Source of the DNA: Bog-473 sp963726135
GTDB taxonomy: Bacteria > Actinomycetota > Acidimicrobiia > Acidimicrobiales > RAAP-2
NCBI GenBank assembly: GCA_963726135.1
Contig: CAVSBE010000006.1
Location: forward strand, 124,001 to 188,000
Direction: 5' to 3'
DNA: 64,000 bases
Part shown: in pieces, positions 44,253-53,251 of the stretch
Position numbering within the stretch: position 1 is the stretch's first letter
Layout of the letters: each line of letters begins with the position of its first letter
Notes under the pieces: generated by a model
Seen by the model: only the letters and a program-made list of their open reading frames with translations
What the model was told of the DNA's origin: nothing
The model's database searches: none
Program-made: the position numbers and the translations under genes

Positions 44253-44258
44253 GCCTGC

Positions 44259-45983
44259 GTGAAACGGGTGCTTTTTGCTCCCAGGGTCCTGCCGCCTCTG
44301 CGTCCGAATGTGCAAGAGGACCCTGGCCCTTACTCCGATTGGGTCAAGCAACGCGAGGCAGCCCGCCGCCGCCTCACACCGTGCCGGAATTCCACCCGGT
44401 CGCTTCGCCTCGTGATGGTCATGGAGCGTCAGCCGCCCCCGGAGACTGCCCTGACGCTCCGCAGCCTGCGCGAGCAGACGGACTCCAATTGGAGCCTCTG
44501 GGTTGCCCTGCCTGATTCGGACCGACCTGATTTCGCTGCCCTCCTGCGAGTGTCCGGGACCGACCCCGGCAGCCCGAATGTCGAGATCGTCGCCGTTCCC
44601 GGCCCTGTCGGAGGCAGTCAGGTGCTCGATATCGCATTGCGCGGTGGGAACGGGGGGGATCTCGCCCTGATCTTCCCCGGTGATCTGTGGGCTCCTGACG
44701 CGGTGAGCAGATTGGCGGGTCAACTCACACCGACCGGCGTCGTGTACGCAGACGAGGATCACACGGACGCGGACGGGTCCCGGTCGTCGCCGCGGCTCAA
44801 GCCCGACTATTCCCCCGAATTCCTGTTGCACGCGCCGTACACCGGGCGCCCACTCGCCGTGGGCTCGAGCGTCGCGAGCCGAATGGCCACAATGGGACCG
44901 CTCGATCCCTTTGAGTTCGAACACGACTTTGCCCTTCGGGCGTGTGAGATCGCGGAGCGCACTGTGCACATCTCCGAAGTGCTCTGCCACACGACGATCG
45001 ATCCGGGACCGGGTGCTCGGCATGCCGATCATGTGATCGAGGCACTGACGCGCCGGCAGGAGTCCGGGGGGGTCGATCCGGGGGTCTACCCGGGTACGTT
45101 CGAGCTCCGTCGAACCGTTCGGTCCGACATCCTGGTCAGCATCGTCATCCCCTTTCGCGACGAGCCCCAATTCCTTCGCACCTGCATCGAGACGATCGAG
45201 GCCACGAAGGGTTCGCTGCCAGTCGAATATCTGTTGGTTGACAACGGATCGGTCCTGCCGGAGACGGCCACGCTGACCGATCGCCTCTCGGCTCGAACGG
45301 GCACCCGACTGATCTCGGACGCCCGCCCCTTCAACTGGGCCGCCTTGAACAATTCGGCGGCGGAACTCGCAGTGGGCGACGTCCTCCTCTTCTTGAACAA
45401 CGATATCGAGGCTCTCAGTCCTGGCTGGCTCGATGCCCTCTGCGCTCAGGCCATTCGCCCGGAAGTCGGGGCGGTCGGAGCCCGGCTGCTCTATCCGGAT
45501 CGGCGCCTCCAGCACTGCGGAGTCGTTCTCGGGCTTGGAGGAGCCGCCGGTCATGTCTTCGTCGGGCTTCAGCCCGACGAACCGGGCTATCTCAACATGG
45601 CCGTGACGACGCGGGAATGCACTGCGGTCACCGGCGCGTGTCTGGCGACCAGGAGAAGCGTGTTCGAGGATCTCCAGGGCTTCGACGAATCACTTGGCAT
45701 CGACCTCAATGACATCGATTACTGTCTGCGCGCGCAACAAGTTGGACTGTCCGTGATCTTTGAACCGGGGGCGGAACTCGTGCATCATGAGTCACCGAGC
45801 AGGGGTGTGGCCGGGGACGTCAGGGACATCGTTCGATTCGTGGACCGTTGGAGATCGTCGATCGTGGGCGGAGATCCGTACTTGAACCCTCACCTGACCC
45901 GCATGGACGCGTCCTGTGCCTTACGGGGCGCCAATGAGGACGCATGGTGGCAACAATGGGCCACGGGGCTCGCGCACGCATGA
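44259..45983 (+). CDS. Glycosyltransferase family 2 protein (tandem GT2-type)
   Basis: The 574-residue protein has an N-terminal part (about 45-280) resembling a degenerate GT-A fold (MERQPPPETALTLRSLREQT, YADEDHTDADGSRSSPRLKP). A C-terminal active GT2 domain (about 290-560) has VSIVIPFRDEPQFLRTCIET, the DXD-like FLNNDIEALSPGWLDAL, GAVGARLLYPDRRLQHCGVV and DLNDIDYCLRAQQVGLSVIF. It lacks membrane segments. This architecture is common in rhamnan or O-antigen-like polysaccharide clusters, where it extends the chain in the cytoplasm. Its stop overlaps the next start (ATGA). The minus-strand protein at 47.5-49.5 kb has the same layout, so the two are probably paralogues. Confidence 0.9.
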   Translation: MKRVLFAPRVLPPLRPNVQEDPGPYSDWVKQREAARRRLTPCRNSTRSLRLVMVMERQPPPETALTLRSLREQTDSNWSLWVALPDSDRPDFAALLRVSGTDPGSPNVEIVAVPGPVGGSQVLDIALRGGNGGDLALIFPGDLWAPDAVSRLAGQLTPTGVVYADEDHTDADGSRSSPRLKPDYSPEFLLHAPYTGRPLAVGSSVASRMATMGPLDPFEFEHDFALRACEIAERTVHISEVLCHTTIDPGPGARHADHVIEALTRRQESGGVDPGVYPGTFELRRTVRSDILVSIVIPFRDEPQFLRTCIETIEATKGSLPVEYLLVDNGSVLPETATLTDRLSARTGTRLISDARPFNWAALNNSAAELAVGDVLLFLNNDIEALSPGWLDALCAQAIRPEVGAVGARLLYPDRRLQHCGVVLGLGGAAGHVFVGLQPDEPGYLNMAVTTRECTAVTGACLATRRSVFEDLQGFDESLGIDLNDIDYCLRAQQVGLSVIFEPGAELVHHESPSRGVAGDVRDIVRFVDRWRSSIVGGDPYLNPHLTRMDASCALRGANEDAWWQQWATGLAHA

Positions 45984-46429
45984 CGAACGACGGCCGACAG
46001 CACGAGGCACACCCTGATCCGCGCCCCCCGTCGATGTTCAGCCGCCCCACCGATGTGCCAGAGGTGCTCCCGCCCATTCGTGGCAGCGAGTTGCTCTCCA
46101 TCGTGCACACGAAGTGGGCCGGCGCGCACACGCCGGCCGAGGTCCCGGTGACTTCTGCGTGGCACAAGCTCCTCCGTCGCTCGCGCCGGGTCGGCGCCCG
46201 GGTCATGGGCCGGCGCGATCACGAACTGCTGGGCGACCTGATCCGAGCCGTCGACGCCGTCGCTGCTCGTTGCGACGACTTGGCGGCGCGCGTCGAGACA
46301 CTCACCACGAACGTCGATGACATGGCGCGTGCCTACGGCGAGGACATCACCCAGGCTCGGGCCGACCTCGAGAGACTTCGGGAGAAGGGGTCGGAGTCGA
46401 GTCGAGTGGCCGCGCCACGCGATGGGTGA
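45980..46429 (+). CDS. Small coiled-coil protein between glycosyltransferase genes
   Basis: The 149-residue protein overlaps the stop of the upstream GT2 gene by four bases and the start of the next gene by eight. The N-terminal 50 residues are Pro-rich (PDPRPPSMFSRPTDVPEVLP). A basic middle (KLLRRSRRVGARVMGRRDH) and a heptad-patterned helix (about 85-140: LIRAVDAVAARCDDLAARVE) follow. A similar Arg-rich plus coiled-coil arrangement heads the large GT2 protein at 49.5 kb, so it could be a scaffold or chain-length partner. There is no recognisable domain and no signal peptide. Confidence 0.7.
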   Translation: MTNDGRQHEAHPDPRPPSMFSRPTDVPEVLPPIRGSELLSIVHTKWAGAHTPAEVPVTSAWHKLLRRSRRVGARVMGRRDHELLGDLIRAVDAVAARCDDLAARVETLTTNVDDMARAYGEDITQARADLERLREKGSESSRVAAPRDG

Positions 46430-47402
46430 ACTGTCCACACCGGTCTCCACGCTTGTGTTGAGCCGTCACTGGCGGCACCCGAGCTCGGAGATATCGTTCG
46501 TCACCCGTTCGCTCGCCGGCGCGGCAAGTCGATTCGGCCGAATCACTGTCTGCACCCCTGGTACTCCGGCCCCGTCCTTGCCCGATGGTGCATTCGACGT
46601 TCTCGCCGTCGGCGAGGGAACCACCACGCCGTGGCCGGCGCCCGAAGACGTGGCCTGGCCCGTCGCGGCTGGACCGTTCACTGCCGTCATCGTCGATGAG
46701 ATGGACGGCTCTTGCCGTGCCCTTCTCCGCCACCATTGCGCCATGGCGGGCGTCTACGACGTTGCGTGCCAGGGAGGGCGCGCTGCCGGTCAGGACGGAT
46801 CGATCGAAGGACCTGCTCCCGTACGGATTCCACCGACGATCGGGATCCACGTGCCGGTGAGCCCGCTGGCACGGTTGCAGCGGCACATGGGCCTGGGTTT
46901 CACCGGCTACCTCCTGGTCCTGTCCGACAGGGTCGGGCCGGTCGAAGCAGGCCCTCCTCCCGTGGTTGCCTGGCTGACGGCCCGCTACTTCGAAGCTCAT
47001 GTTGTCGTGATCGAAGACGCTCGCGCCTCGGTGTGGAAGGGTCGCGCCCTCCGAGGGAGGATCGACGTGGAGACCCGAACCGACCTGCAGCGATTGCTTG
47101 CTCATGCCAGGATCCTGATCGACCTGGCACCCGGTGACGTGATCGCACGGGAATGCATTGAGTCGCTCCGCTTGGGCACGCCGATTCTTGTACCGGAGGG
47201 CACTGCTGCCGAGGAGCATGCTCGGTTCGGTGGGATGTCATTTTCCGACGTGCCTCATTGCCTGGACCAGGTGCAGCGACTCATGGCCGACGATCTCTTG
47301 CAGTCAGTGAGCGCCGCCGGCAAGGCCTACGCCGACTCCACCTTTGGACAGAGTGAGCGTGCCGTCTCCGGCTTGAAGGAGTTTCTCAGCCGCTCGGTGT
47401 AG
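46422..47402 (+). CDS. GT-B-like glycosyltransferase-related protein
   Basis: ATG 46422 gives 326 residues, with the first codons inside the end of the preceding gene. The C-terminal half has the look of a GT4 donor domain: SPLARLQRHMGLGFTGYLLV, LLAHARILIDLAPGDVIARE, then CIESLRLGTPILVPEGTAAE, where the Glu and the GTPI/V segment match the nucleotide-binding loop of GT-B enzymes. The N-terminal half (LVLSRHWRHPSSEISFVTRS) is divergent. It is probably a glycosyltransferase or an inactive relative in the same three-gene operon. No close family comes to mind. Confidence 0.7.
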   Translation: MGELSTPVSTLVLSRHWRHPSSEISFVTRSLAGAASRFGRITVCTPGTPAPSLPDGAFDVLAVGEGTTTPWPAPEDVAWPVAAGPFTAVIVDEMDGSCRALLRHHCAMAGVYDVACQGGRAAGQDGSIEGPAPVRIPPTIGIHVPVSPLARLQRHMGLGFTGYLLVLSDRVGPVEAGPPPVVAWLTARYFEAHVVVIEDARASVWKGRALRGRIDVETRTDLQRLLAHARILIDLAPGDVIARECIESLRLGTPILVPEGTAAEEHARFGGMSFSDVPHCLDQVQRLMADDLLQSVSAAGKAYADSTFGQSERAVSGLKEFLSRSV

Positions 47403-47462
47403 AGGCGTTCTCGACCCGAACTCGCTGTTGACCGCGGAACGGGCTCGCGCCGGATCGCTCCA

Positions 47463-49506
47463 TCACGCGAAGCGCACCCTCGGAGGCCACGCCAAGAGAA
47501 AGACCTCGTGAGCAACGGACAGGTTCGGATTGTAGGCGGGGTCGTTCTCGACCCAATGACTCCACCGTTGATTCAAGTATCGAATGTCCCGGTCGAACCG
47601 AATGGCGTTCTCCCCATCGGGTCTCGAATCTTCCGGGAGCTCGTGGTGGATGAGCTCTGCACAAGGCGTCCATCCGGAACGCCATCCCGCTTCGTTCAGC
47701 CGCAAGCAGAAGTCCACGTCTCCGAACATGCCGGTCAGGTGCGATTCTGAGAAGCCGCCTACGCCTCTCAAAGGCCTCACGTCGAACTGCCATGCAGGCC
47801 CAGCTGACGGCCGAAGGGCATTGAGCCAGTTTGAGCCGCCCACAGTATCCGGTGTCGAACCGATCGAAGAGGAGCCGGTGCGAATGGCCAACCGTCCCGC
47901 CGATTCCCACCGTGATCCCGGCATGCTGGATCCTCATATCGGGGTACAGGAGCTTTGCTCCGACGCAACCGATGTCGGGAAACTCCAGCAACCCGATCAT
48001 CTCGTCCAACCAGCCGGAATCGAGTACTTCGACGTCGTCGTGGACGAAAACCAGCACCGCTCCCTTGGCTGACTTCGCAACAAGGTTACGTTGGGCTGAG
48101 TCGCTGAGATCGCGATCGTCCTCAATCACCGTGAGCCAGTCGGCTCGATCTCGCAGGAACTGATGCATGGGCGGGCGGAATCCGCCATCGTCAAGGACCA
48201 GTATCTCCAAGTTCGGGTACGTCGACACCGCGCGGATGCTTTCAATGCAGCGGCGTAGCCGCGCTCCGTTCCGAGGCAGGACGATCACACTCACCAAAGG
48301 CGGATCGTCGGCAGGCCTCCACCTGATGCGATTGAAGCTGCTCCCCCAGATCGTCGACACCTGGGCGCCGATGCCGGTCCGGTCCAGATGTTCTTGTACC
48401 ACCCTTCGTGAAGCGTCGATCACATACGGCTTGGCAGACAAGTTGGATGCCGTGGACTCCGAGTGTGCTCGCCAGTGGTAGAGGACATGGGGCACGTGGA
48501 GGACCTGAGCCGGGCGCAGCTTCTCGACCACCCTGAGGACAAGGTCCCAATCCTGGCTTCCCTCATAACCCTCACGGAACCCACCGACTGCATCGACGAG
48601 GTCCTTGCGGATCATGCACAGGTGAGAGAAGTAGTTCTGCCCGAGTATCAGGAGGGGGTCGAAGTCAGGCTTGAAGTAGGGGGCGCTTCTCTGGCCGTCG
48701 GAGTCGATGTGGTCTTCATCGCTGTACAGGATCCCGGGGTCGTCGTGACTTGCAATCGACAGGACTGCAACGGCGAGCGCGTGCTCTGCCAGCACGTCGT
48801 CGTGGTCCATGAGGCAGAGCCAGGTGCCATCGGCCATGGCCACGGCGGTGTTCGACGAGGCCGAGATGTGGCCGTTCGAGTCTCTCCGCTTGACCTTGAT
48901 CCGTGCGTCAGATGCTGCGAATTCCGCCAAGACGGTCTCGACGTAGTCGAACGTGGAGCAATCATCAGAGATACACAGCTCCCAGTTCGTATAGATCTGC
49001 GATCGAACGGACTCAATGGCTTGTCGCAGGAATGGCTCCGGCGTGTTGTACACGGGGAAGACGATGGAGACGAGCGGCGGGTCGACCAACTCCTCGAGCC
49101 TCGACGCCAGGGAGCGGCGGGTGTCTTTCGTGAGGGTGTCGTAGAGGTCGACCCACTGGCGGTACCGGTCGTCCATGAGAAACATGCCGCGTTCTGACCA
49201 TTCCTCGGCCGCTGCCGCCACCGCCGGCTCCGCCCCACGCACGTTCTTGAACATCCGGGCCCGGGCTCGCCCAAGACGTCGGCGCATTGACGTCCATCTC
49301 GAAGTGGCTTGACGGGCGGAAGCCAAGTCGAGCGTGGCCCGCGCGAGCTCCTGGGTGGCGACCGAGAGCTCATGAGCCATCGACTCCTGGCCACGCAACA
49401 AGTGCTGAAGCTGCTCAATGGTCGCATCAGCATCTCGCACGCGGGCGAGCAGCACGTCGTTCGTCACCGGGCGGCTCGGCGGACTTGTAGGGGCTGTGTC
49501 GCTCAT
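47463..49506 (-). CDS. Tandem family 2 glycosyltransferase with N-terminal coiled coil (one frame break)
   Basis: A coiled coil (about residues 18-80) precedes a first GT2 domain: VSIVFPVYNTPEPFLRQAIE, CLMDHDDVLAEHALAVAV and YSDEDHIDSDGQRSAPYFKP. A second GT2 domain has VSVIVLPRNGARLRRCIESI, FVHDDVEVLDSGWLDEMIGL and GCVGAKLLYPDMRIQHAGIT. Near 47766 the frame breaks; one frame over, the family end continues as GVGGFSESHLTGMFGDVDFC and IHHELPEDSRPDGENAIRFD, stopping at TGA 47465-47463. The total of about 680 residues suits bifunctional chain-extending transferases in polysaccharide clusters. ATG 49506 is the start. It is convergent with the three-gene glycan operon. Confidence 0.88.
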
Positions 49507-49700
49507 CGGTACGTCTGGCTTGCAGCCGCGCTCTGTTGGAGATCGTTCAACCTTGTTCCATCCGTCGAAGCCATCGGGCGAGCTCAGTGACCAGTCCAGA
49601 TTAATGGAGTTGCGGCGCTGACTCCGGTCTTTGCCCCGGGGAGAATAGGGAATCGGCTGCTCCGGGGACCACTCGAACCGCCAACTCGGTCCTTCCGTCG

Positions 49701-51075
49701 CTAGAACTGGCCCGCGACAAGCTGATCTATCACGGCCAGGGCCGGCAGGGCAATCCCGATGAGCAGCAGACCCCGGATCCGGAGCGATCGCGCGATCACG
49801 AAACCGACAAGGGGCAGGAGCGGCAAGGCGTAGCGCACCTGCGCGTTGAAGTCATAGTGGCCCTCTATGAAGTTGAGCCACGGGAACACGATGGCGAGCG
49901 CGATCATGCCGACGAAGATCGCGGTTGCCATGACTCGCATGCGGGGACGACCCACGGGTCCTTGCAGGACGAGAAGGCCCACGAGACTCCCGTAGACCGT
50001 GAGGTTCCAGATCCAATAGAGGGGCGCCGGTGCATACGAGATCAAGTCCGATCAGCGCGTTCTGGGTTCCAGCGAGAATGGTGGAAGGGCGCAGATAGGG
50101 GCTGGTCGAGAAGCCCTGAAGCGCGTGCAGCACAACGCTCGGAGACACAGTGGCGCGGGCGTCTTGAATCAACAGCCAGCCGGGAAGGGCGACGGCCGCA
50201 CCGACGAACATCGACAGAGCACATCCGTACCTCGGCCAAAAATCGGCGCGCCGTGGCTTCCGGTGGTTGCCGAGGTCTGCGATCAGCACGCTGACGAGAA
50301 CCACGAAGGGTGCGACGACGAAGAGACCCTTCATGAACCCGACCAGCAACCCGACGATGAGCCCGATTCCGGCCATGGCCGTTTCTCGTCGGCGCGCGGC
50401 GAGGAAGGTGCCGAGGACCGCCGCCCCGGCGACCACGCCGGCGCTGTCGTTGGTCACGGTCGCGGCCGCGTGCACCTCCACCGGGCTGAGCAGGCAGACG
50501 GCCAGGACGGCACAGAGCTCCAGCAGGCTCAGGTCCGCCAGCCATCCCACCCAAACCAGCAGGCCAGCAGCCACGACGCTCCAGACGAACCCGCCCCATC
50601 GGGCAGTCTCCAGTGCGGCCCGGGGGGAATCATTCGGTTGAGCGGTGAGCAGATAGGGAAGGTATCCGAGGGGGGGCTGTGCGACGGACTCGTAGCTGTA
50701 GCCCCCGGCGGGAAACGACGCCGGAATGCGCTCCTTGACGCCGCAGCCACGTGGCGGGAACCCGACCTCGCCGAGACAACTGAGCATTCGCATCGTCGAT
50801 TGCGAAAGTCGTTCTCCCGACACCGGGACATGACCGTGGGTGAGATCGAGCACGTAGTCGTAGTGGGCGCCTTCGTCGAGGACGTCGAAGCCTGGTGCGT
50901 AGCGTTGATGGTTACCCGCCGCCACCGACACGAGGAGAACGGCGATCGCGACGACACCCGACCAGGCAAGCCAGCGACGAACGCCGGCACCGCGTTCGCT
51001 TTCGCCCTGAGGTGATGGTCGGCTGTTCGCCCATGCCTTGAGCGACGCCGTGATCGCCCTATATCTCCGCAGCAC
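49701..51075 (-). CDS. DUF2142-like multi-pass membrane protein (one frame break)
   Basis: The protein begins GTG 51075, with a first helix at about residues 35-52. A large loop with FDVLDEGAHYDYVLDLTHGH and YESVAQPPLGYLPYLLTAQP follows, the pattern of DUF2142/GT-C-like membrane proteins. More helices continue (FVWSVVAAGLLVWVGWLADL, AVLGTFLAARRRETAMAGIG). Near 50040 the frame breaks; the next frame keeps three to four further helices (LYWIWNLTVYGSLVGLLVLQ, YALPLLPLVGFVIARSLRIR) and ends at 49701. Such proteins are found in polysaccharide loci and may transfer lipid-linked sugars outside the membrane. The TAGTCT box six bases upstream supports this start. Confidence 0.8.
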
Positions 51076-51081
51076 GCGGGA

Positions 51082-51087
51082 AGACTA
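51082..51087 (-). promoter_or_regulatory. -10 box (TAGTCT) of a leaderless DUF2142-like gene promoter
   Basis: On the minus strand TAGTCT ends exactly six bases before GTG 51075, with no ribosome binding site. It lies in the 100-base gap after the end of the ppx gene, so the membrane protein is transcribed separately from the housekeeping operon upstream of it. Confidence 0.6.
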
Positions 51088-51175
51088 GACGACGACCCGA
51101 GCCGGCAGGCTGACTCTGGCCCCGACACCGCGCTCGCCCGGCATGCCGATGCCGGTCGCGACCAAAACCCCGCGT

Positions 51176-52636
51176 TCAGTCATGTGCGCGCGCCGAAGCC
51201 AAGAGCTCGGCTGCGATGCCGTCGAGGATGTCATCCTCGGAGACCAGGCAACGCTCCCGTTCGAAGCACTCCATCACGACGGCCAGAATGAGCACGCCGG
51301 CGACAATGACGTCTTCACGCCCCCTCACCATCCCCGGGTGGTCAAGCCGGGCGCGGGCGCTTTCAGCCGACAGGATGCGCAACCAGCGCTCCACGCCGGC
51401 TCGCGCTAGCACCGCGTGATGGATGCGCTCCCGGTCGTACACCGTGATCTCGCCTTCCAGACAGGCCAGCGCGGACACCGTGCCGGCCAGACCGACGAGG
51501 AGACTGTCCGGCGCCAGCGCCGGGAGGTCGCTCCGGGCCGCCTTGAGTTGCTGCCGCACCTCGCGGCGGGCCCAGGAGAGTTGCTCGGGCCGCGGAGGGT
51601 CGTCGGGCAACAGTCGCTCGCTCACTCTGACGCATCCGATGTCGAGCGACCGGGTCATCATCTCGGGTCCCTGCGTGCGGCCGGGCCGGGGCGCGTACCC
51701 CACGGCCAGCTCGGTCGACCCCCCACCGATGTCGACGACCAGCACGGGACTCGTCCCGACCGATGTCGGAGGGAGGTGAGCGGTGGCCCCCGCGAACGAC
51801 AGTCGGCCCTCCTCGTCGCCCGAGAGCACCTCAGGACGCACCCCGGTGAGTTCCGCCGCACGGACCATGAACTCGTCGGCATTGACCGCGTCACGAGCCG
51901 CAGAGGTCGCCACAACGCGGCGTCGGACGACTCCGTGGTCGTCCATCACTGTCCGGTAGTCGCGCAGGACACCCAGCGTCCGGTCGATCGCCGCCGGCGA
52001 GAGCCTCCGGGTTGCATCGACCCCCTCGCCCAGGCGGGTGATCCGCATCTGTCGACGGAGCACCGTGCCGTCGGCGTCCACCACGATGAGCCTGGTGGAG
52101 TTCGTGCCACAGTCGACGGCGGCCACAGGTCGGGCGGGAACCTCCACGGTTCCATCCTCCACGACGAAGTCGGACGGGCTGACCCCCAGGTGCTCCGCAG
52201 TCCATCGGCCGACGGGGTCGGCCCCGCCCGAGAGGTACCAGGCCAGGTGAGCGTGCAGGCACTTCACCCCGCGGCGCGTGCCGCCCACCCCGCCCGAGGG
52301 CGCCGGACCCGTGTGATCCCTCGGCAGCGCTGCGTCACGCTCGGCTGCATACCGCGCGTGGGCCTCCTCCAACGCGACCGGCGATACCAGGCCCTCGGCG
52401 TGTCGCACTCCGCCGGCGGCTTCGAGCCGGCTGACCGCGTCGCGCAAGGCCGGATCGACCAGCCAGAATCGGGTGGGCATTGGGGTGCGGTCGAACAGGA
52501 GCGGCGCGTTCTTGATGACGGCCGGTGTGCCGTCGGGCCGCCGGAGACAGACGGAGAAGGAGCCCGCCGGGGGTCGGCCCAACAGGAGCTCGACCGCGCG
52601 CAGGTCGTCGAGGGCCGGTGGCTCCGATCCGCTCAT
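51176..52636 (-). CDS. DUF501-Ppx/GppA fusion protein
   Basis: ATG 52636 gives 486 residues. Residues about 8-160 are a DUF501 domain: LGRPPAGSFSVCLRRPDGTP, the TPMPTRFWLVDPALRDAVSR core, and RRGVKCLHAHLAWYLSGG. From about 175 an exopolyphosphatase/guanosine pentaphosphatase domain begins with AAVDCGTNSTRLIVVDADG. It has RVVATSAARDAVNADEF, SGDEEGRLSFAGA, LVVDIGGGSTELAVGY and VGLAGTVSALACLE. These are the phosphate-binding loops of the Ppx/GppA fold, which hydrolyses polyphosphate or pppGpp. In other actinobacteria DUF501 and Ppx are separate adjacent genes; here they form one uninterrupted frame. It is the last gene of the rplY-ppx operon. Confidence 0.92.
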   Translation of the reverse strand: MSGSEPPALDDLRAVELLLGRPPAGSFSVCLRRPDGTPAVIKNAPLLFDRTPMPTRFWLVDPALRDAVSRLEAAGGVRHAEGLVSPVALEEAHARYAAERDAALPRDHTGPAPSGGVGGTRRGVKCLHAHLAWYLSGGADPVGRWTAEHLGVSPSDFVVEDGTVEVPARPVAAVDCGTNSTRLIVVDADGTVLRRQMRITRLGEGVDATRRLSPAAIDRTLGVLRDYRTVMDDHGVVRRRVVATSAARDAVNADEFMVRAAELTGVRPEVLSGDEEGRLSFAGATAHLPPTSVGTSPVLVVDIGGGSTELAVGYAPRPGRTQGPEMMTRSLDIGCVRVSERLLPDDPPRPEQLSWARREVRQQLKAARSDLPALAPDSLLVGLAGTVSALACLEGEITVYDRERIHHAVLARAGVERWLRILSAESARARLDHPGMVRGREDVIVAGVLILAVVMECFERERCLVSEDDILDGIAAELLASARAHD

Positions 52637-52721
52637 GTCCCGGGCTCCCGCCGGCAGTGCACGCACCACCAGTGTGCCGCGGCGGAGGCGTCCAAGACGC
52701 CCGCCACCCTGATCGGAGACG

Positions 52722-53251
52722 TCAACGCCAGAATTCGAGCGCGTGCATCATGCGCGAAACGAAACCCGAGCTCGTTGACGTCCCGGTCGTCGACTGGCCG
52801 AGAGGGGTCGTGGTCGTGGTCACGCCCCCCGGGGGCAGCTCCGGCGTGGCGGACGGGGTGACCGGGGCAGCCGATCCGGGATCCCCGGCATAGGGCGTAC
52901 CGGCCGCCGTCGCACCGGAGGGCGGGAGCACCTCGTAGGCTCCCTGGCCCGGGCTCACGAGCTGGTACTGCTCGCGGGCGATGCGCCCGATCTCACCGGC
53001 GTCGCTGAGGTTCTTCTTCTCCTGCGCCAAGGCAGCGTCCTGTTTGTGCAGCGAGGCCAGCTGCGCCTCGCTCGCGGCCAGGTCGGACCGCTGGCTCAGG
53101 AGGGAGCTGGCCGGGAACCAGGCGAAGAGGACGGCGGCGGAGATGACGACGGCACCGAGCGAGCATCAGACCGCGCCCGGGCTGCGGACCCGGTGGGCAT
53201 GGCGCGTCCACCCCGCCCCTCGTGCCCCGCCGGGCGGTCACCCCGCGTCAT
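52722..53251 (-). CDS. FtsB/DivIC-like septum formation initiator (one frame break)
   Basis: Following a short basic N-terminus from ATG 53251 (inside the end of eno), the frame breaks near 53162. The next frame then gives a membrane helix (LGAVVISAAVLFAWFPASSL) and a heptad coiled coil (LLSQRSDLAASEAQLASLHK). EKKNLSDAGEIGRIAREQYQ and LVSPGQGAYEVLPP follow, the classic FtsB/DivIC C-terminal signature. The C-terminus is a long Thr/Pro/Gly tail. Bitopic FtsB-like proteins link the divisome core (FtsQ, FtsL) and help to activate septal peptidoglycan synthesis. The position between eno and the DUF501-Ppx gene is the actinobacterial norm and supports the call. Confidence 0.85.

Noticed and set aside
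40210..50045. Programmed ribosomal frameshifting in the single-break genes
   Set aside because: None of the sites shows a slippery heptamer with a downstream structure, and the families involved (NlpC/P60, AGXT-like, GT2, DUF2142-like) are not known to use it.
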